64,000 nt of DNA from Mycolicibacterium neoaurum ATCC 25795 (GCF_000691525.1 NZ_JMDW01000023.1:19406-83405), one strand, 5' to 3'; numbered from the stretch's first letter, positions 8,612 to 16,642 are shown. Translations and numbers: made by a program. Notes: a model not told the origin generated them from the letters alone.

Positions 8612-9666
8612 CACGCACCGAGCCCTTGCAGCACCGAGCACGCACCACAGGCCGCGCAGCCGGCCCGTTGATCGGCACCGGCCATGCCCGCCATCGCCAG
8701 TTTTGTCGCGACCTCGCGAGATACCTTCTCCACCAATGCAGCATCCGGTGCCGGCGCGTGATCGACCTCGACCGCCAGCGACCCGGCCTGCGGGCGGTAG
8801 GGCACGACGAACGGATAGACCCCCATGTCGATCAACTCCGCGGCGCCGGCCACCAGGTCGTCCGGGTCCTCACCGAGGCCGACGAGTAGATAGGTGGATA
8901 CCTGGTTGCGGCCGAACACCCGGACGGCTTCCCGCCAGGCGTCGCGGTACTGCTCCAGCGGCACGGTCGCCTTGCCGGGCATCCACCGCCGGCGCACATT
9001 TTCGTCCAGTGATTCGACGTGGATGCCGATCGTGGCGGCCCCCGCTTCACGAAGGTCACCGATGACGGACAGATCGGCGGGAGGTTCGCACTGGACCTGG
9101 ATGGGCAGTTCCGGTACCGCCGCCGTGACCGCTCGAACACAGCGGGCCAGATGTGTTGCCCCCCGGTCGGTTCCGGCGGATGTACCCGTCGTCATCACCA
9201 TCTGGGTCACCCCGTCCAGCCGCACCGCCGCCGCGGCCACCTCGGCCAACTCGGCCGGTCGTTTGACCGCTGTGGTGGAGTCCGTGCGCAGTGACTCCTC
9301 GATGGTGCAGAAACGGCAGCGCTGTTCGGCCTCGTAGCGAATACATGTCTGCACCACCGTGGTGGCGAGCACGTTTCGACCGTGCAGGCGAGCGATCTTC
9401 TCGTAGGGGACCCCGTCGGCGGTTCGTAGATCGTAGAAACGTGGGCGGTCGATCACCTCGACGTCCAGCCCGGTGTCCACACCGTCGCGAAGCACCCTGG
9501 TGCCGTCGAACAGGAACGGACTGTCATCGTTTCGCGGGATCGCGGCATTGAGACCGTCGATGACGAGGTGACCGTCGGCGCTCGGGCCGGCGCCCGAGGT
9601 ACGGCGCACCGGTGGCTGCCCGCGAAAACCCATCAGGGCGAGGTCGACTCTGGTCGATATCGTCAT
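8611..9666 (-). CDS. Radical SAM protein, MSMEG_0568/Sll0785-like (NitD type)
   Basis: Predicted radical S-adenosylmethionine enzyme of 351 aa belonging to the family found only in Nit-type clusters. The likely [4Fe-4S] motif is TCIRYEAEQRCRFCTIEE, near residue 107-119, with a C-x8-C-x2-C spacing instead of the common C-x3-C-x2-C. TIM-barrel elements follow (TQMVMTTGTSAGTDRG, IGIHVESLDENVRRR, STYLLVGLGEDPDDLV). The C terminus carries three further cysteines in GCAACGACSV, which might bind a second cluster. Starts 9 bases after the flavoprotein gene and overlaps the next start. The reaction is not assigned here; presence beside a nitrilase suggests formation or breakdown of a nitrile. Confidence 0.87.
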   Translation of the reverse strand: MTISTRVDLALMGFRGQPPVRRTSGAGPSADGHLVIDGLNAAIPRNDDSPFLFDGTRVLRDGVDTGLDVEVIDRPRFYDLRTADGVPYEKIARLHGRNVLATTVVQTCIRYEAEQRCRFCTIEESLRTDSTTAVKRPAELAEVAAAAVRLDGVTQMVMTTGTSAGTDRGATHLARCVRAVTAAVPELPIQVQCEPPADLSVIGDLREAGAATIGIHVESLDENVRRRWMPGKATVPLEQYRDAWREAVRVFGRNQVSTYLLVGLGEDPDDLVAGAAELIDMGVYPFVVPYRPQAGSLAVEVDHAPAPDAALVEKVSREVATKLAMAGMAGADQRAGCAACGACSVLQGLGA

Positions 9667-9675
9667 TGCATCCCC

Positions 9676-10947
9676 TCAGCTGGCCGAAGCGATCGTGTGA
9701 AACCTGCTCTGCTGCGCAACGATCGACTCCGCGACATGGCGCGCATCGCGGTCGATCCCGAGAAACCGTCCCGACCCCCAGGTGTGCATCCACGGCAGTC
9801 CGATGAAGCTCAGTCCCGCCACGCCGGTGATACCGCGGGTCTGCATGGGCCGGCCGGCACCGTCGAACGCGCTGGCTTCGATCCACCGGTAATCCGGTCG
9901 GTAACCGATGGCCCATACGATGCTGGTGACGTTCCGGTCGACGAGATCGAGCGTGGTGGGCTCGTCCTCGGGTGTCCACACGGGGGTATAGCGCGACGCC
10001 GGAGGTGCCGGGATCCCCTTCTGCTCGATGTATGCGTCGATATCGGCGCAGATCGAGTTGTACACCGAATCGGCGTGATCCAGCGCGGTGGTCAGATTCG
10101 GGGCGAACCGCAGCTCACCGTCCCGGCCGTCGGTCAGCGAGCCGTACAGCATCATGCCTTCGAGGGCGAACTGGCGCAGGTCGACATCGCGGCCACCGTC
10201 GCGTCCGGTGACGTAGTGGTTGGTCTTCTCGATCGCCGCCTTGCCGCCTGGGTACTGGGCGGCGGGCCGATCGTAGAGGCCCATATCGGACAGCCAGGTC
10301 ATGCAGTCCCGGCCGCGATAGGTCCGCGCCACCCGCGGTGCGCCACCGACGGCCAGATGCACCGCTCGGCCCGCCAGGTGCAGGTCCTCGGCGATCTGCG
10401 TGCCCGATTGACCGGTACCGACCACCAGCACCGCCCCGTCGGGTAGCTGATCGGGGTTACGGTAGAGCTCGGAGTGGAGTTGGCGGATCGATGGGTCCAG
10501 TGTTGCTGCGAACGGCGGTATGACGGGCAACGGGTAACCGCCGGTGGCGATGACGGCGTGGTCGCAGGTGAGGGTGTGTGAACCGGCGGCATCCTCGACG
10601 GTGAGTTCGAATCCGCCTTTGATGTGATTGGTCAGTTTGGTCACCCGGGTATGTGTGCGCAGCGGCGGGGTGAAGGTCGCCAACCACCCGTTCAGCCATT
10701 CGACGACCTGATCGCGGGTCATGAAACCGTCTGGGTCGGGGCCGTTGTAGGAGTAACCGGGCAGTCGACAGTGCCAGTTGGGTGTCACCAAGGTGAAGTT
10801 GTCCCAACGGGTGTCCGACCAGGCATGAACGGGGGTCACGGCTTCCAGGACGAGGTGCTCGATGCCGGCCCGGCCCAGGTACCAACTGACCGACAATCCG
10901 GCTTGGCCGGCTCCGACGACGACCACAGGGACATGGGTGTCGGTCAT
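9676..10947 (-). CDS. Flavin-dependent monooxygenase-like oxidoreductase (MSMEG_0569-like)
   Basis: FAD- and NADPH-binding oxidoreductase of 423 aa resembling flavin-containing/Baeyer-Villiger type monooxygenases. The FAD motif GAGQAGLSVSWYLGRAG is at residues 12-28 and the second dinucleotide motif GTGQSGTQIAEDL is near 184. SIVWAIGYRPDYRW, about residue 340, is the typical conserved ATGYRP-like segment. It corresponds to the nitH-type gene of Nit1 clusters. The ATG overlaps the stop of the small gene upstream by 4 bases, so translation is coupled. Substrate unknown; it could hydroxylate an amine or amino acid intermediate, as many of these flavoproteins do. Confidence 0.87.
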   Translation of the reverse strand: MTDTHVPVVVVGAGQAGLSVSWYLGRAGIEHLVLEAVTPVHAWSDTRWDNFTLVTPNWHCRLPGYSYNGPDPDGFMTRDQVVEWLNGWLATFTPPLRTHTRVTKLTNHIKGGFELTVEDAAGSHTLTCDHAVIATGGYPLPVIPPFAATLDPSIRQLHSELYRNPDQLPDGAVLVVGTGQSGTQIAEDLHLAGRAVHLAVGGAPRVARTYRGRDCMTWLSDMGLYDRPAAQYPGGKAAIEKTNHYVTGRDGGRDVDLRQFALEGMMLYGSLTDGRDGELRFAPNLTTALDHADSVYNSICADIDAYIEQKGIPAPPASRYTPVWTPEDEPTTLDLVDRNVTSIVWAIGYRPDYRWIEASAFDGAGRPMQTRGITGVAGLSFIGLPWMHTWGSGRFLGIDRDARHVAESIVAQQSRFHTIASAS

Positions 10948-11240
10948 CGCTGCTCCGATCCGGGGTTCATCGAGGTGATCTCGACCAGCGCGTCCAGCGG
11001 GAAACCCGCAGCGGCGCCGCTGATCCGGGACGCGGTCTCAGCCGCGGAGGTGCAGGCGAAGCCGAACTTGGCTCGTACGCGGTCACTGGCCTCGGTCATG
11101 GCGTGTCCGGTGCGCTGGACCAACTCGCCGACGGTGTAGCTACGGCCCGTCGAGAGGTGATCGTGCACGACCAAACTGGGCGAGTAGTAGCGCTGGGTAT
11201 TGCCATCGGGCCAGCGGACGTCGAATGTCATTTCAGGCAT
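10944..11240 (-). CDS. Small MSMEG_0570-type protein of the Nit cluster
   Basis: A 98-aa protein of the family typically found between the nitrilase and flavoprotein genes in actinobacterial Nit clusters and labelled a nitrogen starvation response protein in family databases. It is acidic-basic mixed with no membrane segment; features are MTFDVRWPDGNTQRYYSPSLV at the start and a helical C-terminal half (TEASDRVRAKFGFACTSA). Overlaps the nitrilase stop by 8 bases and the flavoprotein start by 4, so it is deeply embedded in the operon. ATG 11231 is an alternative start. No biochemical role can be read from the sequence. Confidence 0.8.
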   Translation of the reverse strand: MPEMTFDVRWPDGNTQRYYSPSLVVHDHLSTGRSYTVGELVQRTGHAMTEASDRVRAKFGFACTSAAETASRISGAAAGFPLDALVEITSMNPGSEQR

Positions 11241-12138
11241 GGGCGAGCGCCTGCCAGTTCGTCTCGTGCGCCGAGGTCGGCGCGATCAGTGGGCCATACA
11301 CATCGGGCCTGCGGTCGCGCAGGTGGAACATCCCGGCACGGGCGGTGCGGAAGGCATTGTCCAGGTCGACCTCGGCGATGGCCAGTCCACTGTCCAGAAG
11401 CGTTGTGGCGAGGATGTTTCCGCCAGGGTCGACCACCTTTGCGTTGCCGACGTAGCGCAGTGATCCGAAGGTGCCGCTCTGATTGGATGCCACCCAGAAC
11501 ACCTGGTTGTCCAGCGCGCGGGCGGTGTCGAAAAGATTGAACCGATAGGTCCAACGGTCGTCCTGCAGATTCTCGGCAGTGGCGGTACGCGCCGCCGGCC
11601 AGGCCGACAGGCTCGCGATGATCTGCGCGCCGTCCAAAGCCATCATCCGGGCAGCCTCGGGAAATGCCTTGTCGTAACAGATCTGTAGGCCTATCCGGCC
11701 GACCGGGCTGTCGAAGACCCGATAGCCGGATCCGGCGGAATAGGACATTCCCTCGCCGAGTGGTTGGTGGACCTTACGATAGGTGCCGTAGACCTGGTGG
11801 CCATCGAGAATGGCAGCCGTGTTGTACCGGGTCTCGCCGTCGTCGGCCAGTTCGCAGAACCCGATGGCGATGGTGAGATCGCCGATTATCTGCTGGACTC
11901 GGGCGATTTCCGGGCCATCGATCCGAATGGCAGGTGGCAGATCGCGCTTCGTTGTTCGCACGGTATCGCCGTGGTTTCCGAGGGAGGACAGATATCCGCC
12001 GATCGCGGCCTCGGGCAGCACCATGAAGTCCACATCGGCTGCCCGTGCTTTGTCGGTGAGCGAAGAGATGAGCGCGTAGTTCTGTTCGAGATCGCGGGTG
12101 AAGTTCGCCGAAACGGCGGCCAGGGTGGTCACCGTCAT
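11233..12138 (-). CDS. Nitrilase (Sll0784/NitC-like, MSMEG_0571 type)
   Basis: Carbon-nitrogen hydrolase of 301 aa, predicted to convert a nitrile to a carboxylic acid and ammonia in the cytoplasm. The full catalytic triad is visible: Glu in FMVLPEAAIGGYL (about residue 43), Lys in YGTYRKVHQPLGEG (about 136), and Cys in GLQICYDKAFPEAAR (about 170). It begins 3 bases after the stop of the Sll0783-like gene. In other bacteria this nitrilase is the hallmark of the Nit1C cluster that has been linked to growth on cyanide as nitrogen source. Preferred substrate here cannot be read directly; alpha-aminonitriles or hydroxynitriles are possible. Confidence 0.9.
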   Translation of the reverse strand: MTVTTLAAVSANFTRDLEQNYALISSLTDKARAADVDFMVLPEAAIGGYLSSLGNHGDTVRTTKRDLPPAIRIDGPEIARVQQIIGDLTIAIGFCELADDGETRYNTAAILDGHQVYGTYRKVHQPLGEGMSYSAGSGYRVFDSPVGRIGLQICYDKAFPEAARMMALDGAQIIASLSAWPAARTATAENLQDDRWTYRFNLFDTARALDNQVFWVASNQSGTFGSLRYVGNAKVVDPGGNILATTLLDSGLAIAEVDLDNAFRTARAGMFHLRDRRPDVYGPLIAPTSAHETNWQALAHA

Positions 12139-12141
12139 GTC

Positions 12142-12663
12142 CTAGACCATGTAGGTGGAGTTGATGATGGCGCCCTTGCGGGCATAGTGGATCAGCGCGT
12201 CCTGGACGTCGAGGGGGTGGGCCGGGATGACGCCGTCGATCAGATCTTCCTCGCGTCCACCGTGCAGGCCGAGTCCGAAGCGGCAGCAGAAGACCGTGCC
12301 GCCCTCCTTGATGAAGGTCGTCAGCGCGTCGTTGATGTTCTGCTCGCCAGGGAATCCCGAATCGCCGGTGGTCGGAAAGCCGCGGGTGGCAAGGCAGTTG
12401 ATGGCTCCGGGACCGTAGAAGTAGAGCGCCGAGTCGAACCCCTTGCGCAGGGCCCGAGTGGCCTGCAGGACCGCGACGAATGACACCGACGATTCGTGGG
12501 CGATGCCATGGACGAGGGTGAAGTAGCTCTCACCTTCTTCGGCCTGGTAGTCCGGGAAGATCTTGGTCCCGCCGTAGATGGAGGTGCCCTTCGGTAGGGC
12601 GGGATGTGGGATCTCGGCCAGCGAGGTGGCGATGTTCGCGGTGATGGATTCGTCAAAGGACAT
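12142..12663 (-). CDS. MSMEG_0572/Sll0783 family protein (NitB type)
   Basis: First gene of the Nit-type operon; 173 aa. The family is restricted to these clusters and is described as a nitrogen starvation response protein. Visible features: TSIYGGTKIFPDYQAEE, then a DsrE-like alpha/beta pattern with SALYFYGPGAINCLATRG, FIKEGGTVFCCRFGLG and the C-terminal IINSTYMV. The Cys pair in VFCCRFGLGLHG, around residue 127, recalls sulfurtransferase-like DsrE/F folds, but this link is inference. The longest frame runs to 12897 without ribosome binding site support; ATG 12663 is preceded by CCGGAG and begins with MSFDESITANIA, the expected family start. Confidence 0.85.
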   Translation of the reverse strand: MSFDESITANIATSLAEIPHPALPKGTSIYGGTKIFPDYQAEEGESYFTLVHGIAHESSVSFVAVLQATRALRKGFDSALYFYGPGAINCLATRGFPTTGDSGFPGEQNINDALTTFIKEGGTVFCCRFGLGLHGGREEDLIDGVIPAHPLDVQDALIHYARKGAIINSTYMV

Positions 12664-12802
12664 GATGTGCTCCGGGTTTTCGTATCGCGGTTCGTCGGCG
12701 GTGTCGCCGGGCGGCCGGTGATCGGCTGGTTCCATTAGATGCGCCGGGTATTTCCGCGTGGTTAGGCCCGGAATACGGCTGCGTTGCCATCGACTCACCG
12801 CG

Positions 12803-12818
12803 GAAACATCACAGAAAC
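12803..12818 (+). promoter_or_regulatory. GlnR-like half-site pair in the Nit cluster/LysR divergent promoter
   Basis: In the 294-base region between the Nit operon start (12663) and the LysR start (12958) there are two identical GAAAC half-sites separated by six bases (12803-12807 and 12814-12818), 11 bp apart, as in actinobacterial GlnR boxes (GTNAC-N6-GAAAC). The first half-site deviates from GTNAC. Because the genes downstream belong to a nitrogen-starvation-associated cluster, control by GlnR is plausible but not proven. A separate GGCTAG/CTAGCC inverted repeat (12921-12926 and 12945-12950) sits close to the LysR start and might be its own operator. Confidence 0.35.
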
Positions 12819-12957
12819 ATGAATTACGTTGTGCCGCAACGATAAATGGCCCGAGCGGAAATCCGCCGGGCCTGCAATATGGATAGTACACCATCAATTA
12901 GTGCGCCAGCATTCTGAAGTGGCTAGCTGTGGTATCGCTTTCGTCTAGCCTTGACGG

Positions 12958-13815
12958 GTGAAACTGGACGGCCAGCAGTTGACGGCCTTTGCCGCCGTAC
13001 TCGACCTCGGCAGTTTCGATGCTGCCGCCGAGCGACTGCACATCACCCCGTCGGCGGTGAGCCAGCGTGTCAAAGCGCTTGAGCAACGGGTGGGGCAGGT
13101 TCTGGTGGTGCGCGAGAAGCCCTGCCGGGTGACGCCCGCCGGAGTGCCGATCCTGCGCCTGGCCGCCCAGATCGCGACACTGGAATCGGAGGCCTTGGCG
13201 GAAACCTCCGGTGGCTCCGCCGAGCGCACCCGTATAGCGGTCGCGGTGAACGCCGACTCGATGGCCACCTGGTTCACTGCGGTGTTCCGACTGTTGCCCG
13301 AGGTGCTGTTCGATGTGCGCATCGAGGATCAGGATCACTCGGCTCGGTTGCTCCGCGAGGGTGCGGTGATGGGCGCTGTCACCACCGAACGCGCCGCGGT
13401 GCCAGGATGCCGGATCCAGTCGTTGGGCGTCATGCGCTATGTTCCCGTTGCGTCGGTGGACTACGTGGCTCGGTATCTGGCGGACGGATTCACGGCCGCG
13501 GCCGCCGCGCAGATGCCCTCGCTGGCGTGGAACCGAGATGACGCGTTACAGGACAAGCTGATTCGGAAAGCATTCCGGCGCGATGTGCAGCGTCCCGTGC
13601 ACTATGTGCCGACCGCCGAAGGGTTCGGTGCGGCCGTGCGCGCCGGACTGGGCTGGGGCATGTATCCCGAGCAGCTGGTCACCACCGACTTCGTGCAGAT
13701 CTGTCCGACCTATCTCGACGTGCCGCTGTTCTGGCAGTCCTGGAAGCTCGACAGCGCGCTGGTGGCCTCGATCAGCCGTGCCGTATCCACGGCGGCCGCC
13801 GGCACCCTACGCTGA
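12958..13815 (+). CDS. LysR-type regulator, ArgP/LysG-like
   Basis: DNA-binding activator/repressor of 285 aa, divergent to the Nit operon. N-terminal winged helix-turn-helix: QLTAFAAVLDLGSFDAAAER followed by HITPSAVSQRVKALEQRVG, residues about 6-50; effector domain follows. The sequence resembles ArgP/LysG (Rv1985c-like), which senses basic amino acids and usually drives a lysE exporter; no LysE gene lies nearby here, so its target may instead be the Nit operon or a distant gene. The GTG start has no strong ribosome binding site, and a leaderless transcript is possible. Confidence 0.85.
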   Translation: MKLDGQQLTAFAAVLDLGSFDAAAERLHITPSAVSQRVKALEQRVGQVLVVREKPCRVTPAGVPILRLAAQIATLESEALAETSGGSAERTRIAVAVNADSMATWFTAVFRLLPEVLFDVRIEDQDHSARLLREGAVMGAVTTERAAVPGCRIQSLGVMRYVPVASVDYVARYLADGFTAAAAAQMPSLAWNRDDALQDKLIRKAFRRDVQRPVHYVPTAEGFGAAVRAGLGWGMYPEQLVTTDFVQICPTYLDVPLFWQSWKLDSALVASISRAVSTAAAGTLR

Positions 13816-13837
13816 GTCGCCGGAGCTCAAGAAGCAA

Positions 13838-13870
13838 GTGACCTACGGAGCGCTGGGGTCCGTAGGTCAC
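13838..13870. terminator. Bidirectional terminator hairpin
   Basis: Perfect 12-bp stem (GTGACCTACGGA at 13838-13849 and its complement at 13859-13870) with a 9-base loop, lying between the convergent LysR gene and the ferritin-like gene. No T-run follows, as is common for mycobacterial terminators. Confidence 0.65.
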
Positions 13871-13889
13871 CTGGTGGGTCTCATGCACG

Positions 13890-14846
13890 TCAGCTGATAC
13901 CGACGATCTCCTGGGCGATGGCGCTGAGCCGTGCCTGAGCGGCCGAGACGACGCGCTGCCGGTTCTTGTGGAACTCTTCGTAGGCAATGATCACCCGGAT
14001 ATCGGCGGCATCGGAGAGTTCCTTCACTGCGGCTACGGCGTCGTTGACGTTGAGGTCGTCGTAGCCGGCGATCGGCAACTCGTCTGCCTCCAGCACACCG
14101 GCCTCGCCACGGATGGTGTGCAGAGCGTCGGCGACCTCCGCGGCGCCCTCTCGACGGCTGACCTTCTCCGCGGCGGACAGCGCGGCATCACGCGAGGCGG
14201 AGAGCGTCTTTGCCGCGATCTCACCGGCCTGGCTACCGCGGCTGAGTGCATCGTCGATGGTCGGGCGAGTTGCCCGTGCGGTGGCGTACACGCGCTCGAA
14301 GGCGCGGGTGGCCACGATGCCCGGCAGGTTGGCCAGTTTGACCGCAGCACCGGCCACAGCCTGAATCGGTGTGCGGCGCAATGCCGCCGGACCACCGAGA
14401 GCCTCCTCGGCCAGTACCGTGGTCAACCAGATCACGGTCGCGCTGTGGGCTTCGATCAGCGAGTCGGCGAGATCTTGCACCTCTCGGTTGCCTGCGGCGA
14501 CCGACAGCGACTTCAGGTAGCGGGCACGGTCCACGAGCTGATGCTCGAGAGCCAAGTCGCCCAGCAGTGCCTCGGCGAAGGGCTCGGCCTGCTCGGTGAG
14601 CGCCTTCACAGCGGCGGCGGCGCGGCCGAGCAGCGGTCCGAGAACATCGGGCGATCCGCCGAGTTCGCGGATGGTTGCCTCGATCAACGCTGCGCGTGTC
14701 CGCGCGTTCTCTGCGTTGGCGGACAGTTCTTCGCGTACGGCTTCGGTGCGCGCCTGTGCGGTCCGCACCTCGGCTATCTGGATCTCGGTGCTGGTCAATT
14801 CCAGAATGGTGCGCAAGTTGGTGATGAGCGCGGTCTTGTCAGTCAT
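13890..14846 (-). CDS. Ferritin-like helical protein, function unknown
   Basis: A 318-aa, strongly helical, Ala-rich protein. Residues about 10-75 form a long helix with coiled-coil character (EIQIAEVRTAQARTEAVREE), and the middle part (AEPFAEALLGDLALEHQLVD, SLIEAHSATVIWLTTVLAEE) has the Glu/His spacing of ferritin-like four-helix proteins, so a metal site is possible. The C-terminal third is a separate helical region ending in QARLSAIAQEIVG. Ferritin-like assignment is tentative. It starts after GGGGGA and is monocistronic, facing the LysR gene across a terminator and divergent from the TetR gene. Confidence 0.55.
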   Translation of the reverse strand: MTDKTALITNLRTILELTSTEIQIAEVRTAQARTEAVREELSANAENARTRAALIEATIRELGGSPDVLGPLLGRAAAAVKALTEQAEPFAEALLGDLALEHQLVDRARYLKSLSVAAGNREVQDLADSLIEAHSATVIWLTTVLAEEALGGPAALRRTPIQAVAGAAVKLANLPGIVATRAFERVYATARATRPTIDDALSRGSQAGEIAAKTLSASRDAALSAAEKVSRREGAAEVADALHTIRGEAGVLEADELPIAGYDDLNVNDAVAAVKELSDAADIRVIIAYEEFHKNRQRVVSAAQARLSAIAQEIVGIS

Positions 14847-14880
14847 GCGTATCCCCCTGCACGTGTATGGATGAACGGAT

Positions 14881-14896
14881 CCGATCGGTCGATCGG
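14881..14896. promoter_or_regulatory. Palindrome upstream of the ferritin-like gene
   Basis: Perfect inverted repeat CCGATCG-GT-CGATCGG, 35 bases upstream of the ferritin-like gene start (14846). Position and 2-base centre suit a repressor operator, but no regulator is identified. Confidence 0.35.
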
Positions 14897-15026
14897 ACGG
14901 TGCGGGTGAGCACCTTCGATCAACGGCTACCCGGCTGCGTCGGAGTTGACACGAGACACGCCGCGATGTGGCCCATGTCTCGATCAGCGATCATGACGAT
15001 CGTAATATCTAGTGTTCAGAGTGCTT

Positions 15027-15042
15027 TATAACGATTGTTATA
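15027..15042. promoter_or_regulatory. Putative TetR autoregulatory operator
   Basis: Inverted repeat TATAAC-GATT-GTTATA ending on the first base of the AGGAG ribosome binding site of the TetR gene. The left arm also looks like a -10 element, so a bound repressor would block both transcription and leader exit. Autoregulation is inferred from position. Confidence 0.5.
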
Positions 15043-15051
15043 GGAGTAAAT

Positions 15052-15615
15052 TTGAGTGGCGATGCGCTCAACTCGAGGGACCGACTGGTCGCCGGAGCAG
15101 CCGATCTGCTCGCGCGTCACGGTTTCGGGACGATGTCCATGCGCGAACTGGCTCGGCACGCCGATGCCCCGCTGGGGTCGACGTATCACTACTTTCCGGG
15201 CGGGAAACCGGAACTGACCGCAGAAGCGGTGCGTTGGGCCGACCGTGAAACCGGAGCGGTGTTGCGGCAAGGGCTGGTGGATGGCCCCGTCGCCGGGCTG
15301 CGCAGCTTCGTGCACATGTGGCGCCGCGCACTGGTCGACAGCGACTTCGGCCGAGGTTGCGCAGTGATGGCGGTTGCGGTGCACGAGGATCCCGGAGACG
15401 CGGCGCGCGATGCCGCGGTTTTCGCGTTCAGCAATTGGACGACCGAACTTTCCGCCGTGCTGCGTCGGTGCGGCATCAGCCATGAGGCCGCCGCCGAGCT
15501 GGCCACGTTGGTGATCGCAGCCGTCGAAGGTGCCGTGGCGATGTGCCGTGCCGAGCGCAGCCTTCAACCACTGGAGGTGGTGGCCACTCGGTTGGAGGGT
15601 CTGCTCAGATCCTGA
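15052..15615 (+). CDS. TetR/AcrR family transcriptional regulator
   Basis: A 187-aa repressor. Helix-turn-helix at residues about 10-50 (LVAGAADLLARHGFGTMSMRELARHADAPLGSTYHYFPGG is the region), with the standard TetR YHYF end of the recognition helix; the C-terminal half is an LmrA/YxaF-like ligand domain containing GCAVMAVAVHEDPGDAAR. The start is an unusual TTG at 15052 but is well supported: AGGAG lies 5 bases upstream, and no other start fits. Its 3 prime end overlaps the convergent nitroreductase gene by 11 bases. Target genes are unknown; the inverted repeat at 15027-15042 suggests autoregulation. Confidence 0.82.
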   Translation: MSGDALNSRDRLVAGAADLLARHGFGTMSMRELARHADAPLGSTYHYFPGGKPELTAEAVRWADRETGAVLRQGLVDGPVAGLRSFVHMWRRALVDSDFGRGCAVMAVAVHEDPGDAARDAAVFAFSNWTTELSAVLRRCGISHEAAAELATLVIAAVEGAVAMCRAERSLQPLEVVATRLEGLLRS

Positions 15616-16591
15616 CGTGCAGGACCTCGCTGAGCGGACGCCGCGGTGTCGGCGGTGGGACTTCGTCGAGTTCGGAGGCCAACCCGACTCTGACCACGAT
15701 CTGCGGATGAGCGCGGTTGATCAGGGCACCGATGATGTCGCGGCTGGCCGGGAGCTCGGTGAGGTGAGTGAGCGTGCAGGAGGACAGGCCGGCCATGGTG
15801 GCGTCGAGCAGGAGTGCCGAGAGCCTTTCGCCGCATCGCAGCATGTCCAGACGGGTGTCCTCGGGGGCGGAGATGACGATCAGCTGCGCCTGGTCTTCGG
15901 TGATGTGCCTGCGCCGCTCTGCGTGCTGGGTCACCGGGAAGTTGCGGCCGACGTCGACCCGGTCCGCCTCGGCGGCCGACACCAGTGAGCTGTGCGGGAT
16001 GCCATCGCTCACCTCAAAAGGCGATGTCCACCAGTCGATTTCGTGATGATAGGCACTGTCGTAGAGGCGCATCGACTCGGTGAGCTGGGCGGCATCGGCG
16101 ACAGTGTGGCGATCCGCGGGATCGATGGCATCCACGGTGGTCGCAGCGGGATCATGCGCGGTGTTCAGCAGCAGGTCGTTGGTTGCCGGGTCGGCAGGTG
16201 CTGCCAAGGGCAGACGGTCGGTTCGCCGGGCCAGGATGGCGTCCGCGTGACGGCGTTGCAAGGCGGTGACGGTGTCCGCGGGCGCCAGCGTGATGGTCGC
16301 GAGATGCAGATGGTCGTCGGGGTCGGGGTAGCGATCAACGGTGGCCCGCAAGCCGGCCGCGGCGGCCGCAACACGGAAATGGTCAAGGGCCGCACCGCAA
16401 CTGATCACCGCCTGGCGTCCGCTGGTGTCGGTGGCGACCAATCGATCGGTGTCGACGAACAGCTGCACCCCGTCGGGGGTGATGAGCCACCGCCACGGCT
16501 GGCTGTTGTGGTACGACGGTGCACGGCACGCCAGGTGCACGACGTCTTCCACGATTCGTGCATCGGCCGCTGTCTGCGATGTTGCTGCCAT
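15605..16591 (-). CDS. Acg-type FMN-binding nitroreductase family protein (Rv3131-like)
   Basis: About 328 aa, close in length to the M. tuberculosis Acg/Rv3131/Rv3127 proteins. Markers: HLACRAPSYHNSQPWRW near residue 20, where the NSQPW motif is typical, SRDIIGALINRAHPQIVVRVG at the end, and internal RRTDRLPLAAP. Acg proteins bind FMN but have a lid that occludes NAD(P)H and may sequester flavin in hypoxia. ATG 16591 (MAATSQTAADARIV) is chosen over an 85-codon upstream extension without support. A DosR-like box lies 36 bases upstream, fitting dormancy regulation of this family. Confidence 0.85.
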   Translation of the reverse strand: MAATSQTAADARIVEDVVHLACRAPSYHNSQPWRWLITPDGVQLFVDTDRLVATDTSGRQAVISCGAALDHFRVAAAAAGLRATVDRYPDPDDHLHLATITLAPADTVTALQRRHADAILARRTDRLPLAAPADPATNDLLLNTAHDPAATTVDAIDPADRHTVADAAQLTESMRLYDSAYHHEIDWWTSPFEVSDGIPHSSLVSAAEADRVDVGRNFPVTQHAERRRHITEDQAQLIVISAPEDTRLDMLRCGERLSALLLDATMAGLSSCTLTHLTELPASRDIIGALINRAHPQIVVRVGLASELDEVPPPTPRRPLSEVLHVRI

Positions 16592-16626
16592 GCCGCATAG
16601 TCTGCGGCGGGGCTGCCGGAGTCGGT

Positions 16627-16642
16627 AGGGCCGGAAGTCCCT
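16627..16642 (-). promoter_or_regulatory. DosR-like binding box
   Basis: Read on the minus strand the sequence is AGGGACTTCCGGCCCT, which fits the GGGACTT...GGCCCT form of the mycobacterial DosR site. It ends 35 bases before the nitroreductase ATG. The downstream gene belongs to a family that is classically DosR-controlled in M. tuberculosis, which strengthens the call. Confidence 0.6.

Noticed and set aside
13890..14846. Minus-strand gene as a phasin or phage-shock-like protein
   Set aside because: Helical and Ala-rich as those are, but the Glu/His spacing and length fit a ferritin-like protein better; left tentative.
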